64,000 nt of DNA from contig NC_008530.1 of NCBI RefSeq assembly GCF_000014425.1, positions 1,426,001 through 1,490,000 of the forward strand. The letters are read 5' to 3'. The first letter of the stretch is position 1, and the number at the start of each line of letters is the position of its first letter. The notes under the pieces are model-generated. The model saw only the letters and a list, made by a program, of their open reading frames with translations. It searched no databases and was not told the DNA's origin. The DNA is from Lactobacillus gasseri ATCC 33323 = JCM 1131 (GTDB taxonomy: Bacteria; Bacillota; Bacilli; Lactobacillales; Lactobacillaceae). The translations under genes were made by a program, and so were the position numbers. This document shows, in pieces, positions 8,659 to 18,660 of the stretch.

Positions 8659-9634
8659 ATTCTAGTTTTGGTGCTTGATCTAAAGCTTCGTCATTTTTAG
8701 GACGATAAAATCTGCGATTATCTTGCGACTTAATTGTTTCAGTAAATTCACCTGGCTTAGTTTGCTGCAGAGCATTAGTAATTGCATAAACTGTTGCATC
8801 CAAATCATCGATCTTATGCAAAACTTCAGCTTCTAAAACTACTGGTCTATGAGCTGCTCCGTATTCCGGCAATCCATGATGAGATAAAACTAAATGTCTC
8901 AAAAGCATTAAGTCTTCACTATGTTCATCAATCTTTAGTTCATGTGCTGCTAACATAATTTGTTCATCAATTAAAACTAAGTGACCAATTAGATTTCCTT
9001 CAGTAGTATATTTAGTAGCAACAGGACCAGATAATTCAATTACCTTTCCCATATCATGCAAAATACATCCAGCATAAAGGAGCGAGCGATTAATCTGTGG
9101 ATAAGTATTAGCAATCCCTTCAGCATCCCTTAACATGGAAACAGTATGAAATGCTAAACCATTTCTGACAGCATGATGGTTAGACTTACCGGCTGGATAT
9201 GAAAAGAACTGCTTATTCCACTTTTTAAGCAAATACCGTACAATTCGATTCCAAGTTGGATTCAAAATTTCAAAAACACGTTTATTAATTTCTTCTTCGA
9301 GATCTTTTTGCTTAATTGGAGCAGAGTGAACAAATTGGTTTAAGTCATAACCTTCATTTGGTCCTACTACTCTTAAGTCATAAATCCTTATCTGTGGTCG
9401 ATCTTGATACTCTTCTCGTTTTCCGCTTAATTCAACAATAGTGCCTGGACTGAAGGTATCAGCATCTTGCTGACTAGCATTCCAAAGATTTCCCCTAATT
9501 GTGCCACTTGAATCGCTAAATTGTAAAACTAAGTATTGTTTACCATTTTTACTGGTGCGAAGACTTGAATCTTTTAACAGTAAAACCAAATCCATATCTT
9601 CGCCATCATTATAATCAAGCAACCTTTTTATCAT
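8657..9634 (-). CDS. yhaM: 3'-5' exoribonuclease YhaM (OB fold plus HD domain)
   Basis: This 325-residue protein has an N-terminal OB-type nucleic-acid-binding domain (about 15-85) and an HD phosphohydrolase domain (about 155-290) with the metal motif CILHDMGK and upstream His in AFHTVSM. YhaM is a 3'-5' exonuclease that trims RNA and can act on DNA. It is the last gene of the minus-strand unit pbp1A / ylbF-like / yhaO / yhaN / yhaM, and begins 2 nt after the yhaN stop. Confidence 0.93.
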   Translation of the reverse strand: MIKRLLDYNDGEDMDLVLLLKDSSLRTSKNGKQYLVLQFSDSSGTIRGNLWNASQQDADTFSPGTIVELSGKREEYQDRPQIRIYDLRVVGPNEGYDLNQFVHSAPIKQKDLEEEINKRVFEILNPTWNRIVRYLLKKWNKQFFSYPAGKSNHHAVRNGLAFHTVSMLRDAEGIANTYPQINRSLLYAGCILHDMGKVIELSGPVATKYTTEGNLIGHLVLIDEQIMLAAHELKIDEHSEDLMLLRHLVLSHHGLPEYGAAHRPVVLEAEVLHKIDDLDATVYAITNALQQTKPGEFTETIKSQDNRRFYRPKNDEALDQAPKLE

Positions 9635-9636
9635 GA

Positions 9637-12075
9637 TTATTCCTTTTCTATCCTTATTGGCTTCATCGCAAGATTAGTTACTAAATCTTGACGTGCCGTA
9701 AAAATTAAAACTTGCGTCTTCTTAGCCAATTCTTTTAATAATTCAACAATATAATTCGTTCTTTGCGCATCAAAGTTTACAAAGGCATCATCAATTAAAA
9801 TTGGCAACGCGATCTTATCAGCAACTTGTTCAACGAAGGCTAATTTCAAAGCAAAGTATAATTGCTCACTAGTTCCGCGAGACAGATATTCAACTTCAAA
9901 TTTTTTACCATCTGCGCGCTTAACTTTAAGTTTTTTATCTAATTCAATATCCACATATCTGCCACCAGTTAATAACTTAAAGTACTTTTTAGCATCTTCA
10001 AGCATCTTAGGAAAACGCTCATTTGAAGCTAAATCTAACCCCCGTGCAATCCAGTTGCTAGTCAATAGATTTGCCAGATACTCTTTAACATTTTCATTTA
10101 ATGATGATTCAAGATCAGCTAACTTTTGCTTTTCTGCAAAATACTTATCTGAATTTGCTAAAACATTCATCTGATTTTCAAGTTTAGCATTTTCTGCATG
10201 TAAATTATTAATTTGATCTTGCTTATAAGCAATTTGCTCTTCTAATTGAGCTTTATTTTCTTTCAATGCTGCTGGGTCTTGAGCAATCTTTTCTAATTGA
10301 GCTAGATCAGCTTGTAGGTCATTTTTCAATGCTTCAATTTTCATCTTCAACTGTTCTTGCTCTTCTGCTTCTTTCTTCAAATCTGTGAATTCGGCAAAGT
10401 TAGCAACCTTATTCGCTGCAAACAGCTTAGAAAGTTCAATCTTGTTTTTAGCCAGTTGATTCTTTTTATCTTGTACTTGAATTATTAAATCATTTAAGTG
10501 CTGCTTAGCCAAATTACTTTGATCAAGTAATTTTTGCAGTGAATTTAATTGACTCACAATATCAGAAAAAGTCTGAATTTTTTTCTGAGTAAGCGGAGAT
10601 AAATTCTGAACAAAAGCTTGAACCTTTTCATTCAAAGACTTTTGTTCTTGATCTAATTGAATCAGTAATTGCTTCTTAGACTCAATTTGAACTACTTCAT
10701 TCCATAAGCTATTTAAATCAACTGTATTTGGATCAAGGCCATACTTTTCAATAAATTCTTGCTCTTGCTGACCATCTTTGGCATTCTTTTGTCTTGTCCA
10801 AACAAATAAACCCAGGCCACCCAAAGCAATCATTACTCCTAGAAAGCGAACAAATAAGTTACTGATTGCAACTGCGCTAAAAATTCCCGCAACTAACAAG
10901 ATTAATGAAACAATTCCTGGTAAATTATTAGCTTCCTGTTTTTGACCTCTTAAAGCTTGATAATCAGACTTTATTTGCCCTCTTGCTTCACTAGACAACT
11001 TACTTAATTTAACAGCTTCTGGTTGAAATTGATCATAAGACTGTAGATCCTTCTTAGTCGTTTCAATTTGCCTTTGCAAATCTTTACTTTCGCTCTCCCA
11101 ATGAAGGACTTCAGCCTTATGATCAACCAAAGCTTGAATCTTATCCTTATCGGCTAGTTCGCTACTTGCTTCAATTTCTTGGAGTTGTATATTCAAATTA
11201 TCAACATCATTAGTTAAGTCCGCAAGTTTACTCCGAATAGCCTGAGCTCTTTCGTAATTTTCTTTAGAAAAAGAGAGAGGTTTTAATTTGCGTTTTAGTT
11301 CTTGATACTGTTTAAAATTAGTTAATTTTTGCATCAAAAGACTAATTTTTTGCTCTTGCTCATTTAGCTTAACTAACTCAGTCTGAACCTGTTTCAAATT
11401 TTCTTTTTCTGCAGTTAATTTTTCTTCAAATTCACGATAATCCTTAAATTCACTATCTGTTTGAGCCAAAACTTCCTTTTGCTCTTGAATTTGATTGATT
11501 AACTGGTTAATTACAGGTTTACGGCCACTCTTTTTAAAGAGCTTCTGTGCATTATTTGAAAATTCATCCCTTAAATCAAGCAACTTATGACTTTGCGAAG
11601 CTCCTAAAAAATAAATCTGTTCCATCAACTCTGCTTGAGATAGACCAGTTACCTCACGCATCATATCTTGATTGAAAATAAAACTATCGGTGTAGAAACT
11701 GCCGTCAATGTTTTGAATTCGATCAAAAAATACACTTTCTGGTACTACTTCATCATTTAAGCTGACAGTCAAGACGCCCTTTTTAGGATCTCCTTTAGCA
11801 TATAGGCGACTTAAAACAAAAACATCATTTTTATCTTCAAAGGTCAAACTACCGCCCATCGGACTCACATGATCTAGAGGTTGATAATTCTCAAAGAAAG
11901 GTGATTTATTAGTTCTCAAGTGAAAGCCAAATAAAACCTGCTTAACAAAAGCAACTGTTGTACTTTTTCCTGCTTCATTTGCACCTAAAAAGATTGTTAA
12001 ATCTTTGTTCAAATTAAAAGTTACATCATTTAATTTTCCAAAGTGAATAATTTTAATTTGGGTTAGTTTCATCAT
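9637..12075 (-). CDS. yhaN: YhaN-like SMC/Rad50-type AAA ATPase
   Basis: This 812-residue protein is laid out like SbcC/Rad50: an N-terminal ATPase half with Walker A GANEAGKST (about residue 33), long coiled coils (about 170-330 and 450-670), a hydrophobic pair of segments in the middle (about 385-425), and a C-terminal half with YLSRGTSEQLY signature and Walker B ILIDDAFVNFD. With YhaO it should form a SbcCD-like nuclease complex acting on DNA ends. The central hydrophobic insert (VSLILLVAGIFSAVAI) is a known feature of this family and suggests membrane association. The start overlaps the yhaO end by 23 nt. Confidence 0.9.
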   Translation of the reverse strand: MMKLTQIKIIHFGKLNDVTFNLNKDLTIFLGANEAGKSTTVAFVKQVLFGFHLRTNKSPFFENYQPLDHVSPMGGSLTFEDKNDVFVLSRLYAKGDPKKGVLTVSLNDEVVPESVFFDRIQNIDGSFYTDSFIFNQDMMREVTGLSQAELMEQIYFLGASQSHKLLDLRDEFSNNAQKLFKKSGRKPVINQLINQIQEQKEVLAQTDSEFKDYREFEEKLTAEKENLKQVQTELVKLNEQEQKISLLMQKLTNFKQYQELKRKLKPLSFSKENYERAQAIRSKLADLTNDVDNLNIQLQEIEASSELADKDKIQALVDHKAEVLHWESESKDLQRQIETTKKDLQSYDQFQPEAVKLSKLSSEARGQIKSDYQALRGQKQEANNLPGIVSLILLVAGIFSAVAISNLFVRFLGVMIALGGLGLFVWTRQKNAKDGQQEQEFIEKYGLDPNTVDLNSLWNEVVQIESKKQLLIQLDQEQKSLNEKVQAFVQNLSPLTQKKIQTFSDIVSQLNSLQKLLDQSNLAKQHLNDLIIQVQDKKNQLAKNKIELSKLFAANKVANFAEFTDLKKEAEEQEQLKMKIEALKNDLQADLAQLEKIAQDPAALKENKAQLEEQIAYKQDQINNLHAENAKLENQMNVLANSDKYFAEKQKLADLESSLNENVKEYLANLLTSNWIARGLDLASNERFPKMLEDAKKYFKLLTGGRYVDIELDKKLKVKRADGKKFEVEYLSRGTSEQLYFALKLAFVEQVADKIALPILIDDAFVNFDAQRTNYIVELLKELAKKTQVLIFTARQDLVTNLAMKPIRIEKE

Positions 12076-13276
12076 CCATATCCTTTAACTTTTGTCCCAA
12101 TTTAACTTGTGCTAATTCTTTTACTTCTTCAATAAATTCTGGCTGTTTCAAAAGATCAGCAACATAATCGCTCTTTTTGCTTAAATCATTAGCTAAAGAA
12201 TAAATCTTATCTAGTTCAAACGTTTCATTCTCCGCTTGATCAAAAGCTTCTTTATCAGCTGTCTTAAGTTGAAGTTTTTCATTATTGGTCAAATAAACTT
12301 TCACAGGTCGCGAATCAAACCTTAAAGAATTAGCAAGCTGAAGCCAATAATCACTATCATTAACCAATTCTAGCTCTTGTTCACTTAAGTATTGGGCACC
12401 TTGAATTGTTAAACCAAATAAAGTCTGGTGCTTATTCTTTTTAGTTAAAACTTCAACTATTTGTTTTGTTAAAACTGTTTGAGAAATTACTTGATCTAAA
12501 TTCAAAGTCGCCATTTGCCAGATAATTGGAGCTGTTTCAACAAAATTAAGGCTTATTTCTTTGGTTGATTCATCTACTGTACCGACATAAACGCCCTTTG
12601 CTCCCTGCTCATTAATGTGTCTGCCTTGTAAATTACCACTATAAACAATTGGTGGCTTATCACTCAAAGTTTGGCGCAAATGAATATGCCCCAAGGCAAA
12701 GTAATTATAATTTAGGTCTTTAATTTCTGCTGTGGTAAATGGAGCGTAGACATTTTGATAAGCTGCAGTAGTCTTAGCTCCAGCGTGCATTAAACCAAAA
12801 GTGAAATTATCCCCTTTGTTGGGAAACTCACTAATCTTATCAACTTCAATATGATTATGTTGATAAGAAAAGCCGGCGACTGTATAAGGAAAGTCAGACT
12901 TAGTCTTAAACTCTACAGTTTCTACCTGTTCATCAGGACCTAAAAGTTTAAAATATGGCGTTTGCGGTAAAATCATTTCATCTGGATTTAAATAATCGTG
13001 ATTTCCTAAAATCATCACAACTTGTATTTCTTGATCAGTAAGTCTTTTAACCTCACGACTAAAGAACAGCTGACTTTGTGGACTCGGATGAACCGAATCA
13101 AAAGTATCACCTGCAATTAAAACTAAATCTACCTTTTGATCTAGTGCGGTATCTATCGCTTTAATAAACGACTTTTGGGTTGACTGTTTAATATTATTAA
13201 ACTCATTAGATGGCAAAAAAGATAGTCCTTGAAAAGGACTATCTAAATGCGCATCGGCCAAATGCATAAATTTCAT
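12053..13276 (-). CDS. yhaO: YhaO-like metallophosphoesterase (SbcD/Mre11-type nuclease)
   Basis: This 407-residue protein starts with the metallophosphoesterase motifs FMHLADAHLDSPF, LIAGDTFDS, ILGNHDYL, and ALGHIHLRQ, which form the two-metal active site of Mre11/SbcD nucleases. The C-terminal third is a helical capping region likely to contact YhaN coiled coils. It lies 5 nt after the YlbF-like gene and overlaps yhaN by 23 nt, so YhaO and YhaN are made together. Confidence 0.92.
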   Translation of the reverse strand: MKFMHLADAHLDSPFQGLSFLPSNEFNNIKQSTQKSFIKAIDTALDQKVDLVLIAGDTFDSVHPSPQSQLFFSREVKRLTDQEIQVVMILGNHDYLNPDEMILPQTPYFKLLGPDEQVETVEFKTKSDFPYTVAGFSYQHNHIEVDKISEFPNKGDNFTFGLMHAGAKTTAAYQNVYAPFTTAEIKDLNYNYFALGHIHLRQTLSDKPPIVYSGNLQGRHINEQGAKGVYVGTVDESTKEISLNFVETAPIIWQMATLNLDQVISQTVLTKQIVEVLTKKNKHQTLFGLTIQGAQYLSEQELELVNDSDYWLQLANSLRFDSRPVKVYLTNNEKLQLKTADKEAFDQAENETFELDKIYSLANDLSKKSDYVADLLKQPEFIEEVKELAQVKLGQKLKDMDDETNPN

Positions 13277-13281
13277 ATTAA

Positions 13282-13635
13282 TTATTTTGCCTTTAAATCA
13301 TCATATAAATCGCCAATCGGCTTAGTCATAGCTTGTTGAACATCATTAATCATTTGGAAGAGAGCTTGTTCCTTAGTGATCATGTCCTTTAATTCGTCGT
13401 TATTACGAACTTCTTCGTTAATCTTTTGGTATTCTTTCTTAACATCGTCAGAAAGTGGTTGACCTGAATTTTGAGCAGCCAAGATTTGTTGTTGAAGCTT
13501 ATCCATTCTTTGGTACAAGTCTAAACTTTCTGGCTTGTTCTTTAAGTTTTCAAGAGATTTCTTTAAATCCTTAAATTGTTCAGTTTCTTGTAAGTCCTTT
13601 GCCATTTGGTTGGCATTATCATAAATATTAACCAT
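13282..13635 (-). CDS. YlbF/YmcA-family protein (YheA-like)
   Basis: This 117-residue, almost entirely helical protein belongs to the YlbF/YmcA (Com_YlbF) family, recognisable from [18 protein letters not shown] and the [13 protein letters not shown] turn. YlbF and YmcA act with YaaT to steer RNase Y in Bacillus; this paralogue class (YheA) has no settled role. It lies 5 nt before yhaO, so it shares a transcript with RNA- and DNA-processing genes. Confidence 0.8.
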   Translation of the reverse strand: MVNIYDNANQMAKDLQETEQFKDLKKSLENLKNKPESLDLYQRMDKLQQQILAAQNSGQPLSDDVKKEYQKINEEVRNNDELKDMITKEQALFQMINDVQQAMTKPIGDLYDDLKAK

Positions 13636-13660
13636 TTTTATAATTAAATCTCCTTTATTT

Positions 13661-15718
13661 TTACTGACCTAAAAGTCCTTTAAGGTTATTATACCATTCG
13701 TTAAACTTAGACCCAGTATCATTGATTCCTTTTTGTACTTGTTTTCCAATATTACCGAGCCAGTCTGAATTTGCACCTGTATCTTGAGAAATTTGCTGAG
13801 CGCTCTTTTCCTTAAATTGCGTTTGCGAAGTATATGGCAGCAAGCGTTCTAACTCAGACTTATAAAGGTGCGTAATTCCTGTTTCAGAAATTCCTTCCAT
13901 GTAGTGATTTTGATCCGTCTTATCAAAACCAACCCAAGTTGACAAAACAACATCTGGAGTATAACCAACAATCCATTGATCTTTCGTACCAAAGCCATAA
14001 CTATCTGGCACCTCTGTTGATCCAGTTTTACCAGCTACTCTAAAGTTTGCCGGCTGAGCTGATCTACCAGTACCAGAAGTGAAAACGCCTAAAAGCATAG
14101 AGGTCATTTCTTTTGCAGTATTAGTAGAAATTATTCGGTGACTGCCAGGATTCTTGTTTTGAGCAATTACATTCCCGCTAGCATCAGTAATTTTAGTAAT
14201 ACAGTAAGACTGATTTGGCAAGTTTCCTTCATTAGCAAAAGCGCTGTAAGCTCTCGCCATCTGCATTGGAGAAACACCAGTCGACAAACCACCTAAAGCT
14301 AAAGCCAAGTTTTGGTCACTCTTATTAACATGAATGCCGAAGTTTTCAACAGATTGAACACCCTTGCTGACACCAATTTTGTCTAATAACCAAACAGCTG
14401 GAACATTTTTACTTTGTGCTAGAGCCTCATACATTGGAATCTTATTTGAGTATTGATTATCAACATTTTTTGGTTCATAACCATTTTTGCCAAATTTTTG
14501 TAATTTATTAGAAAGTTCAGAATCGTAGTGATAGCCACTTTGCAGAGCTGGCGAATAAACAGCCAGTGGCTTCATCGTTGAACCAGGCTGACGCTTCATC
14601 TGCGTGGCACGATTATAGCCTCGAAAGACATGTTGCCCTCTTCCGCCAACTATTGCTCGAACAGCTCCCGTCTTAGGATCCATTGCGACGCTTGCACCTT
14701 GAACTTTGGTTCCATCACTAGCATTTGACGGGAAATTCCAGCTTTCTTCAAAACTGTCTTGCAAGGCACTTTGATAGCCAGTATCAAGAGTAGTGTAAAT
14801 CTTTAAGCCCTTGTTCATTACATCTTCTTCTTTTAAGCCATAACGATCAATTGCTTCATCCACAACTGCGTCAAAGAAGTAAGGATAGCGATAACCATCT
14901 TCTTGAGAAAATGTATCTTCTAAAGTTAATGTCGTCTTTTTAGCATTATCAGCCTGAGTCTCAGAGATCTTCCCTGTATCAGCCATCAAGCCTAGCACAA
15001 CATTACGCCGTGAAATTGCATTATCCATATGGTCAATAGGATTATAATAACTGGGACTTCTCAGCATCCCGGTAATAGTAGCTGCTTCACCTACTGTTAC
15101 ATCGCTCGCATTTTTACCAAAATAACGCCTTGCAGCATCTTGAACTCCCCAAACACCATTACCAAAGTAAGCGTTGTTCAAGTACATGGTTAGAATATCT
15201 TTTTTAGAGTAGACACGATTAATCTCGATTGCAAAAAAGAGCTCTTCTAATTTTCTAGAAAAAGTCTGCTTTTGCGTTAGTAAGGCATTCTTTGCTAGCT
15301 GCTGCGTTAGCGTTGAACCACCACCGACAATACCGTGGTGAATTACACTACTTATGGCAGCTCTAGCCATTCCCTTAACACTAAAACCAGGATTTTTATA
15401 AAAAGTTCGGTCTTCTGTCGCAATCACAGCATCTTGAATATAAGGCGAAATCTGACTTAATTCTACAAAAGAACCTTTTTGCGAATAAAGCGAACCCGCC
15501 TTTTGATTTTTATTATCATAAATAGTAGTTGTAGTAGAAAGAGCTGCCTTCATGTTAGAGATGTTTGAAGTTTTTACCTTAACGGTATAATAAGTACAAA
15601 CGAACAAACAACACGACAGCAATATTAAAATTAACCAACGCCAAATTTGAAAACGGTGGTTGAAGTTTTTAATCGCTAAATGAACGCGATGCCAAAACTC
15701 GTGATTTTGGGAATGCAT
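13661..15718 (-). CDS. pbp1A: Class A penicillin-binding protein (PBP1A-type)
   Basis: This 685-residue protein has a short cytoplasmic N-terminus and one membrane anchor (about 28-50). It then has a GT51 glycosyltransferase domain (about 75-245; catalytic Glu in [20 protein letters not shown]) and a transpeptidase domain (about 330-620; SxxK as STMK in [13 protein letters not shown] as [12 protein letters not shown] as KTGSTEV). It polymerises and crosslinks peptidoglycan outside the membrane. The acidic/Asn C-terminal tail is not catalytic. It is first in the minus-strand unit that continues into the YlbF-like gene. Confidence 0.95.
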   Translation of the reverse strand: MHSQNHEFWHRVHLAIKNFNHRFQIWRWLILILLSCCLFVCTYYTVKVKTSNISNMKAALSTTTTIYDNKNQKAGSLYSQKGSFVELSQISPYIQDAVIATEDRTFYKNPGFSVKGMARAAISSVIHHGIVGGGSTLTQQLAKNALLTQKQTFSRKLEELFFAIEINRVYSKKDILTMYLNNAYFGNGVWGVQDAARRYFGKNASDVTVGEAATITGMLRSPSYYNPIDHMDNAISRRNVVLGLMADTGKISETQADNAKKTTLTLEDTFSQEDGYRYPYFFDAVVDEAIDRYGLKEEDVMNKGLKIYTTLDTGYQSALQDSFEESWNFPSNASDGTKVQGASVAMDPKTGAVRAIVGGRGQHVFRGYNRATQMKRQPGSTMKPLAVYSPALQSGYHYDSELSNKLQKFGKNGYEPKNVDNQYSNKIPMYEALAQSKNVPAVWLLDKIGVSKGVQSVENFGIHVNKSDQNLALALGGLSTGVSPMQMARAYSAFANEGNLPNQSYCITKITDASGNVIAQNKNPGSHRIISTNTAKEMTSMLLGVFTSGTGRSAQPANFRVAGKTGSTEVPDSYGFGTKDQWIVGYTPDVVLSTWVGFDKTDQNHYMEGISETGITHLYKSELERLLPYTSQTQFKEKSAQQISQDTGANSDWLGNIGKQVQKGINDTGSKFNEWYNNLKGLLGQ

Positions 15719-15824
15719 AAAATTAAAACTCCCTTTTCGTCAATAAACCTAATATGACGATTTTAGCATATCTTTATTTGAAAACTAGTATTTTAAAAGT
15801 TAAAAATTAGATAAGGTGGAAAAG

Positions 15825-16673
15825 ATGACCACATACCATTATTTTCTTACATATCCTGCAAATTTAGGACCAATAAGTGTTAACGAATTAATGCGCAAAT
15901 TATTAATTCCAAGAAAATGGCGTCATTTTTTGCGTACTGAAAAACAGATTTTAATTAATGATCATTACTTACCACTTAATTTTTTAGTAAAAGCTGGTGA
16001 CAAGATTGATATTTATCTAGATCATGTCGAAAGTGACCAACAAACTTATCCTGCTAGTGGAAAATTACCTAAAGTCGTATATGAAGATTCAGATATTCTA
16101 GTAATTGATAAACCTACTGGGCAAAAAACGCACCCAAATTTAGATGAAAAAGATACTGCGTTAAATGATTGTGCTACTTACCTAGGCTACAGTCCCTTTA
16201 TTGTTCACCGCCTTGATATGCTTACAAATGGTTTATTATTAGTGGCTAAAAATCCGGCTGTTGTTCCAATCTTAAATCGGCAATTAACTAATAAAACCTT
16301 GCACCGCGAATACTTAGCATGGGTTTCTAAATCAAACCAGTTAAAGCAAAGCGGAACAATTTCTTTATCCATTGGGCACGATCCTGACGATCAAAGAAAA
16401 AGAATGGTACGCCTCGATGGTCAAAAGGCGATTACTCATTATGAAGTAATTAAAGAATGTGAAAATAAGGAACTGGTAAAACTTACTCTAGAAACTGGGC
16501 GCACACATCAGATTAGAGTTCACTTAGCAGCGCTCGGTGCTCCAATTATTGGGGATCCACTATATAATCCAAATTATCAAAATGGGGAAAAATTACAGCT
16601 AACTGCTTATCAACTCACATTTATGGGGCCTTTTAAGTTCGAAAGTAAGACTGTTAAATTGATAGAAAAATAA
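15825..16673 (+). CDS. RluA-family pseudouridine synthase
   Basis: This protein of about 282 residues has an N-terminal S4-like segment (about 15-75) and the RluA catalytic domain with HRLDMLTNGLLLVAKN, whose Asp is the nucleophile, and TGRTHQIRVHLAALGAP. It isomerises uridines in rRNA or tRNA; the exact target is not decidable here. I chose the ATG at 15825 because the AAGGTGG at 15813-15819 is a well-placed ribosome binding site; the GTG at 15816 lies inside it. Confidence 0.9.
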   Translation: MTTYHYFLTYPANLGPISVNELMRKLLIPRKWRHFLRTEKQILINDHYLPLNFLVKAGDKIDIYLDHVESDQQTYPASGKLPKVVYEDSDILVIDKPTGQKTHPNLDEKDTALNDCATYLGYSPFIVHRLDMLTNGLLLVAKNPAVVPILNRQLTNKTLHREYLAWVSKSNQLKQSGTISLSIGHDPDDQRKRMVRLDGQKAITHYEVIKECENKELVKLTLETGRTHQIRVHLAALGAPIIGDPLYNPNYQNGEKLQLTAYQLTFMGPFKFESKTVKLIEK

Positions 16674-16706
16674 AAGAGATACGCAAAAATGCATATCTCT
16701 TTTTTC
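16672..16706. terminator. Bidirectional terminator between pseudouridine synthase and tRNA-Leu
   Basis: Arms AAAAGAGATACGCA and TGCATATCTCTTTT pair with an A-run before and a T6 run after, serving both convergent units. Confidence 0.8.
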
Positions 16707-16709
16707 ATA

Positions 16710-16793
16710 TGCCTCAAACAGGAGTCGAACCTGCACTCACTTGCGTGAACAGCGACCTGAACGCTGCGCGTCTGCCAATTCCGCCATTGAGGC
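16710..16793 (-). tRNA. tRNA-Leu (CAG)
   Basis: The minus strand folds as a class II tRNA: acceptor GCCTCAA with TTGAGGC, D arm containing GGCAGACG, anticodon stem CAGCG/CGCTG with loop TTCAGGT (anticodon CAG, leucine), a long variable arm and the T loop GGTTCGACTCC. The CCA end is not encoded. No phage or element is inserted at its 3' end. Confidence 0.95.
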
Positions 16794-16867
16794 AACTTGT
16801 AGAACATATCTATCATACCAAAAAGTTGGCAAAATTGAAAAGTCAAATAATTTAAAAATAATCCAAG

Positions 16868-16896
16868 TTGCATTTGCGAACTATTGTTCGTATAAT
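16868..16896 (+). promoter_or_regulatory. Promoter with embedded LexA/SOS box
   Basis: A -35 TTGCAT (16868-16873) and -10 TATAAT (16891-16896) are exactly 17 nt apart. The spacer contains the perfect palindrome CGAACTATTGTTCG (16877-16890), matching the Gram-positive LexA box CGAACN4GTTCG. LexA bound here would block RNA polymerase, so the downstream polymerase should be damage-inducible. Confidence 0.88.
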
Positions 16897-16908
16897 ATCA
16901 ATTAATAA

Positions 16909-16920
16909 GAACAAACGTTC
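16909..16920 (+). promoter_or_regulatory. Second LexA-like box
   Basis: GAACAAACGTTC is a further GAAC-N4-GTTC palindrome downstream of the -10 and just before the ribosome binding site, consistent with two-site LexA repression. Confidence 0.7.
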
Positions 16921-16938
16921 AGCTGAAAGGTAATTATT

Positions 16939-18258
16939 ATGTATGACTATCGCTACGAACCGCATCGCTTAATTTTTATGATTGATAATAAGAGTTTTTT
17001 TGCCTCCTGTGAGGCGCTTCGTTTAGGTCTTAATCCGATGGAAACCTGTTTAGCCGTTGTGTCTAGACAACCTGACAGTTGCTGGGGATCCGGCTTAATT
17101 ATGGCAGCCTCTCCTTTAGCTAAGAAAAAATATGGCTTGCATAATGTTATGCGCGTCCGCCAATTACCGCCTAAATGGAAAGCCCCTGATTTAAAGCTAG
17201 TTGAACCCCACATGAATCTTTATATTAAGCGCAGCGTTCAAGTCTTAGATATTTTCAGAAAATATGCGGCTAACGAAGATATTCACATGTATTCCATCGA
17301 TGAAGGAATGATCGACATGACTGATTCTTGGAAACTCTTTGGCAATGGTCCCTATTATGTTGCACGCAAAATTCAAAAAGATATTCATGATGCTTTGGGA
17401 CTTTATACTACTTGCGGAATCGGTGAAAATCCTCTTTTGGCTAAACTAGCAATGGATAATTCTGCTAAACACAAAAAATCGATGCTTGCTTTTTGGCATT
17501 ATCTTGACGTCCCCGATACTATTTGGAAAATAGAAAAATTAGAAGATGTTTGGGGAATAAATACTCGCACTGCTAATCGGTTAAGAAAAATCGGAATTAA
17601 CAATATGTATGACTTAGCTCACTCTAGTCCTTATCTTCTAAAAAAAGAATTTGGAATTATTGGTGAACAATTATTGGCAGAAAGTTGGGGCGTCGACCGT
17701 AGTATCATCAGACAAAAATATCATCCCAAAAGTAAAAGCTATGGTAACTCTCAAGTTTTAACGCGGGATTATTTCAATCAACGTGAAATAGAACTGGTCA
17801 TTAGAGAAATTGGTGAGCAAGTCGCGGCCCGTATTCGCGCCCATAATTTACGAGCGGGCAAAGTTAGTCTGTATATTGGCTTTTCCCTTTTTCAATTGAC
17901 GGAAACTACTAAACGCGGTGGTTTTGGCGTTCAACGTAAAATTACTCCAACTAATGTAAACCATGACTTAGTAAAAGAACTGATTGCTTTATTTCGCGAA
18001 AACTGGCATAGAGAAAGCGTTCGTACGATTAGTGTCAGCTACACCGACTTATCACCTGATGGTACACAACAATTAAATATGCTTGAAGACTTTGATCTGC
18101 AAATTAAAAGATATAAATTAGACCACATTGTTGACAAAATACGAAAAGAGCATGGTTTCACTTCGCTAGTCAAAGCTTCTAGCCTACTCAAAGGTGCGAC
18201 TGCTATTGAACGCAGTAATTTAGTTGGTGGACATAACGGAGGTAACGCTTATGAATAA
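16939..18258 (+). CDS. Y-family error-prone DNA polymerase (UmuC/UvrX-like)
   Basis: This 439-residue protein has the ImpB/MucB/SamB fold: the catalytic MIDNKSFFAS (about residue 15), the steric-gate region, YSIDEGMIDM with the SIDE carboxylates (about residue 118), a helix-hairpin-helix region (EDVWGINTRTANRLRKIGI) and a little-finger domain. It performs translesion synthesis. Transcription starts at an SOS promoter immediately upstream. The gene overlaps a YolD-like gene, the same pairing as uvrX-yolD in Bacillus phages and chromosomes. Confidence 0.93.
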   Translation: MYDYRYEPHRLIFMIDNKSFFASCEALRLGLNPMETCLAVVSRQPDSCWGSGLIMAASPLAKKKYGLHNVMRVRQLPPKWKAPDLKLVEPHMNLYIKRSVQVLDIFRKYAANEDIHMYSIDEGMIDMTDSWKLFGNGPYYVARKIQKDIHDALGLYTTCGIGENPLLAKLAMDNSAKHKKSMLAFWHYLDVPDTIWKIEKLEDVWGINTRTANRLRKIGINNMYDLAHSSPYLLKKEFGIIGEQLLAESWGVDRSIIRQKYHPKSKSYGNSQVLTRDYFNQREIELVIREIGEQVAARIRAHNLRAGKVSLYIGFSLFQLTETTKRGGFGVQRKITPTNVNHDLVKELIALFRENWHRESVRTISVSYTDLSPDGTQQLNMLEDFDLQIKRYKLDHIVDKIRKEHGFTSLVKASSLLKGATAIERSNLVGGHNGGNAYE

Positions 18259-18634
18259 TGCGAATTTTGATAAAGAGATCCAAAATTTTTTCAAAAATTA
18301 TCACGACCGTGGAATGCAGAAATGGGGTGGCTTTTTCTTAAGTGATCATACTGTTCAAATAAATAAAGATAATCAGAAAGCTAATACTACTTATAAAAAA
18401 GAGACAGAAATGGACCTAGAAGAAATAAGTAAGATTTTATTTAAAGCTTTTAGCAACCATTATCAAATTCGATTGCAACTTAAAAATCGTAACTATAATA
18501 ATGAATTTAGAAAAGATATTACTGGTTTTGTTGATGGTTATCATAATAGTCAGATAATTATTTCAGGGTACGCAGTTGAAATTGAAGATATTAATCATGT
18601 GGAAATATTAAGAATAAACAAAAATGAGATATGA
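18251..18634 (+). CDS. YolD-like protein
   Basis: This protein of about 127 residues starts at the ATG at 18251, which overlaps the polymerase stop and follows GGAGGT at 18239. The N-terminal YHDRGMQKWGGFFLSDHT and C-terminal ISGYAVEIEDINHVEIL segments match YolD-like proteins, which are regularly encoded next to UmuC-type polymerases. Function unproven; probably a polymerase accessory or regulator. It shares the SOS-controlled transcript and is followed by a terminator. Confidence 0.8.
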   Translation: MNNANFDKEIQNFFKNYHDRGMQKWGGFFLSDHTVQINKDNQKANTTYKKETEMDLEEISKILFKAFSNHYQIRLQLKNRNYNNEFRKDITGFVDGYHNSQIIISGYAVEIEDINHVEILRINKNEI

Positions 18635-18660
18635 ACTTGAATCGTCCATATCTCACTTTT
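18625..18660 (+). terminator. Terminator of the polymerase-yolD operon
   Basis: GAGATATG and CATATCTC pair and are followed by a T-rich tract; the reverse orientation is flanked by A-rich sequence and may also serve the convergent Nudix gene. Confidence 0.7.

Noticed and set aside
16710-16793. tRNA-Leu as the attachment site of the element
   Set aside because: No duplicated tRNA 3' end is present and the element boundaries map to rlmD.
16610-16873. Minus-strand open frame over the tRNA
   Set aside because: It overlaps tRNA-Leu and terminators and has no coding character.
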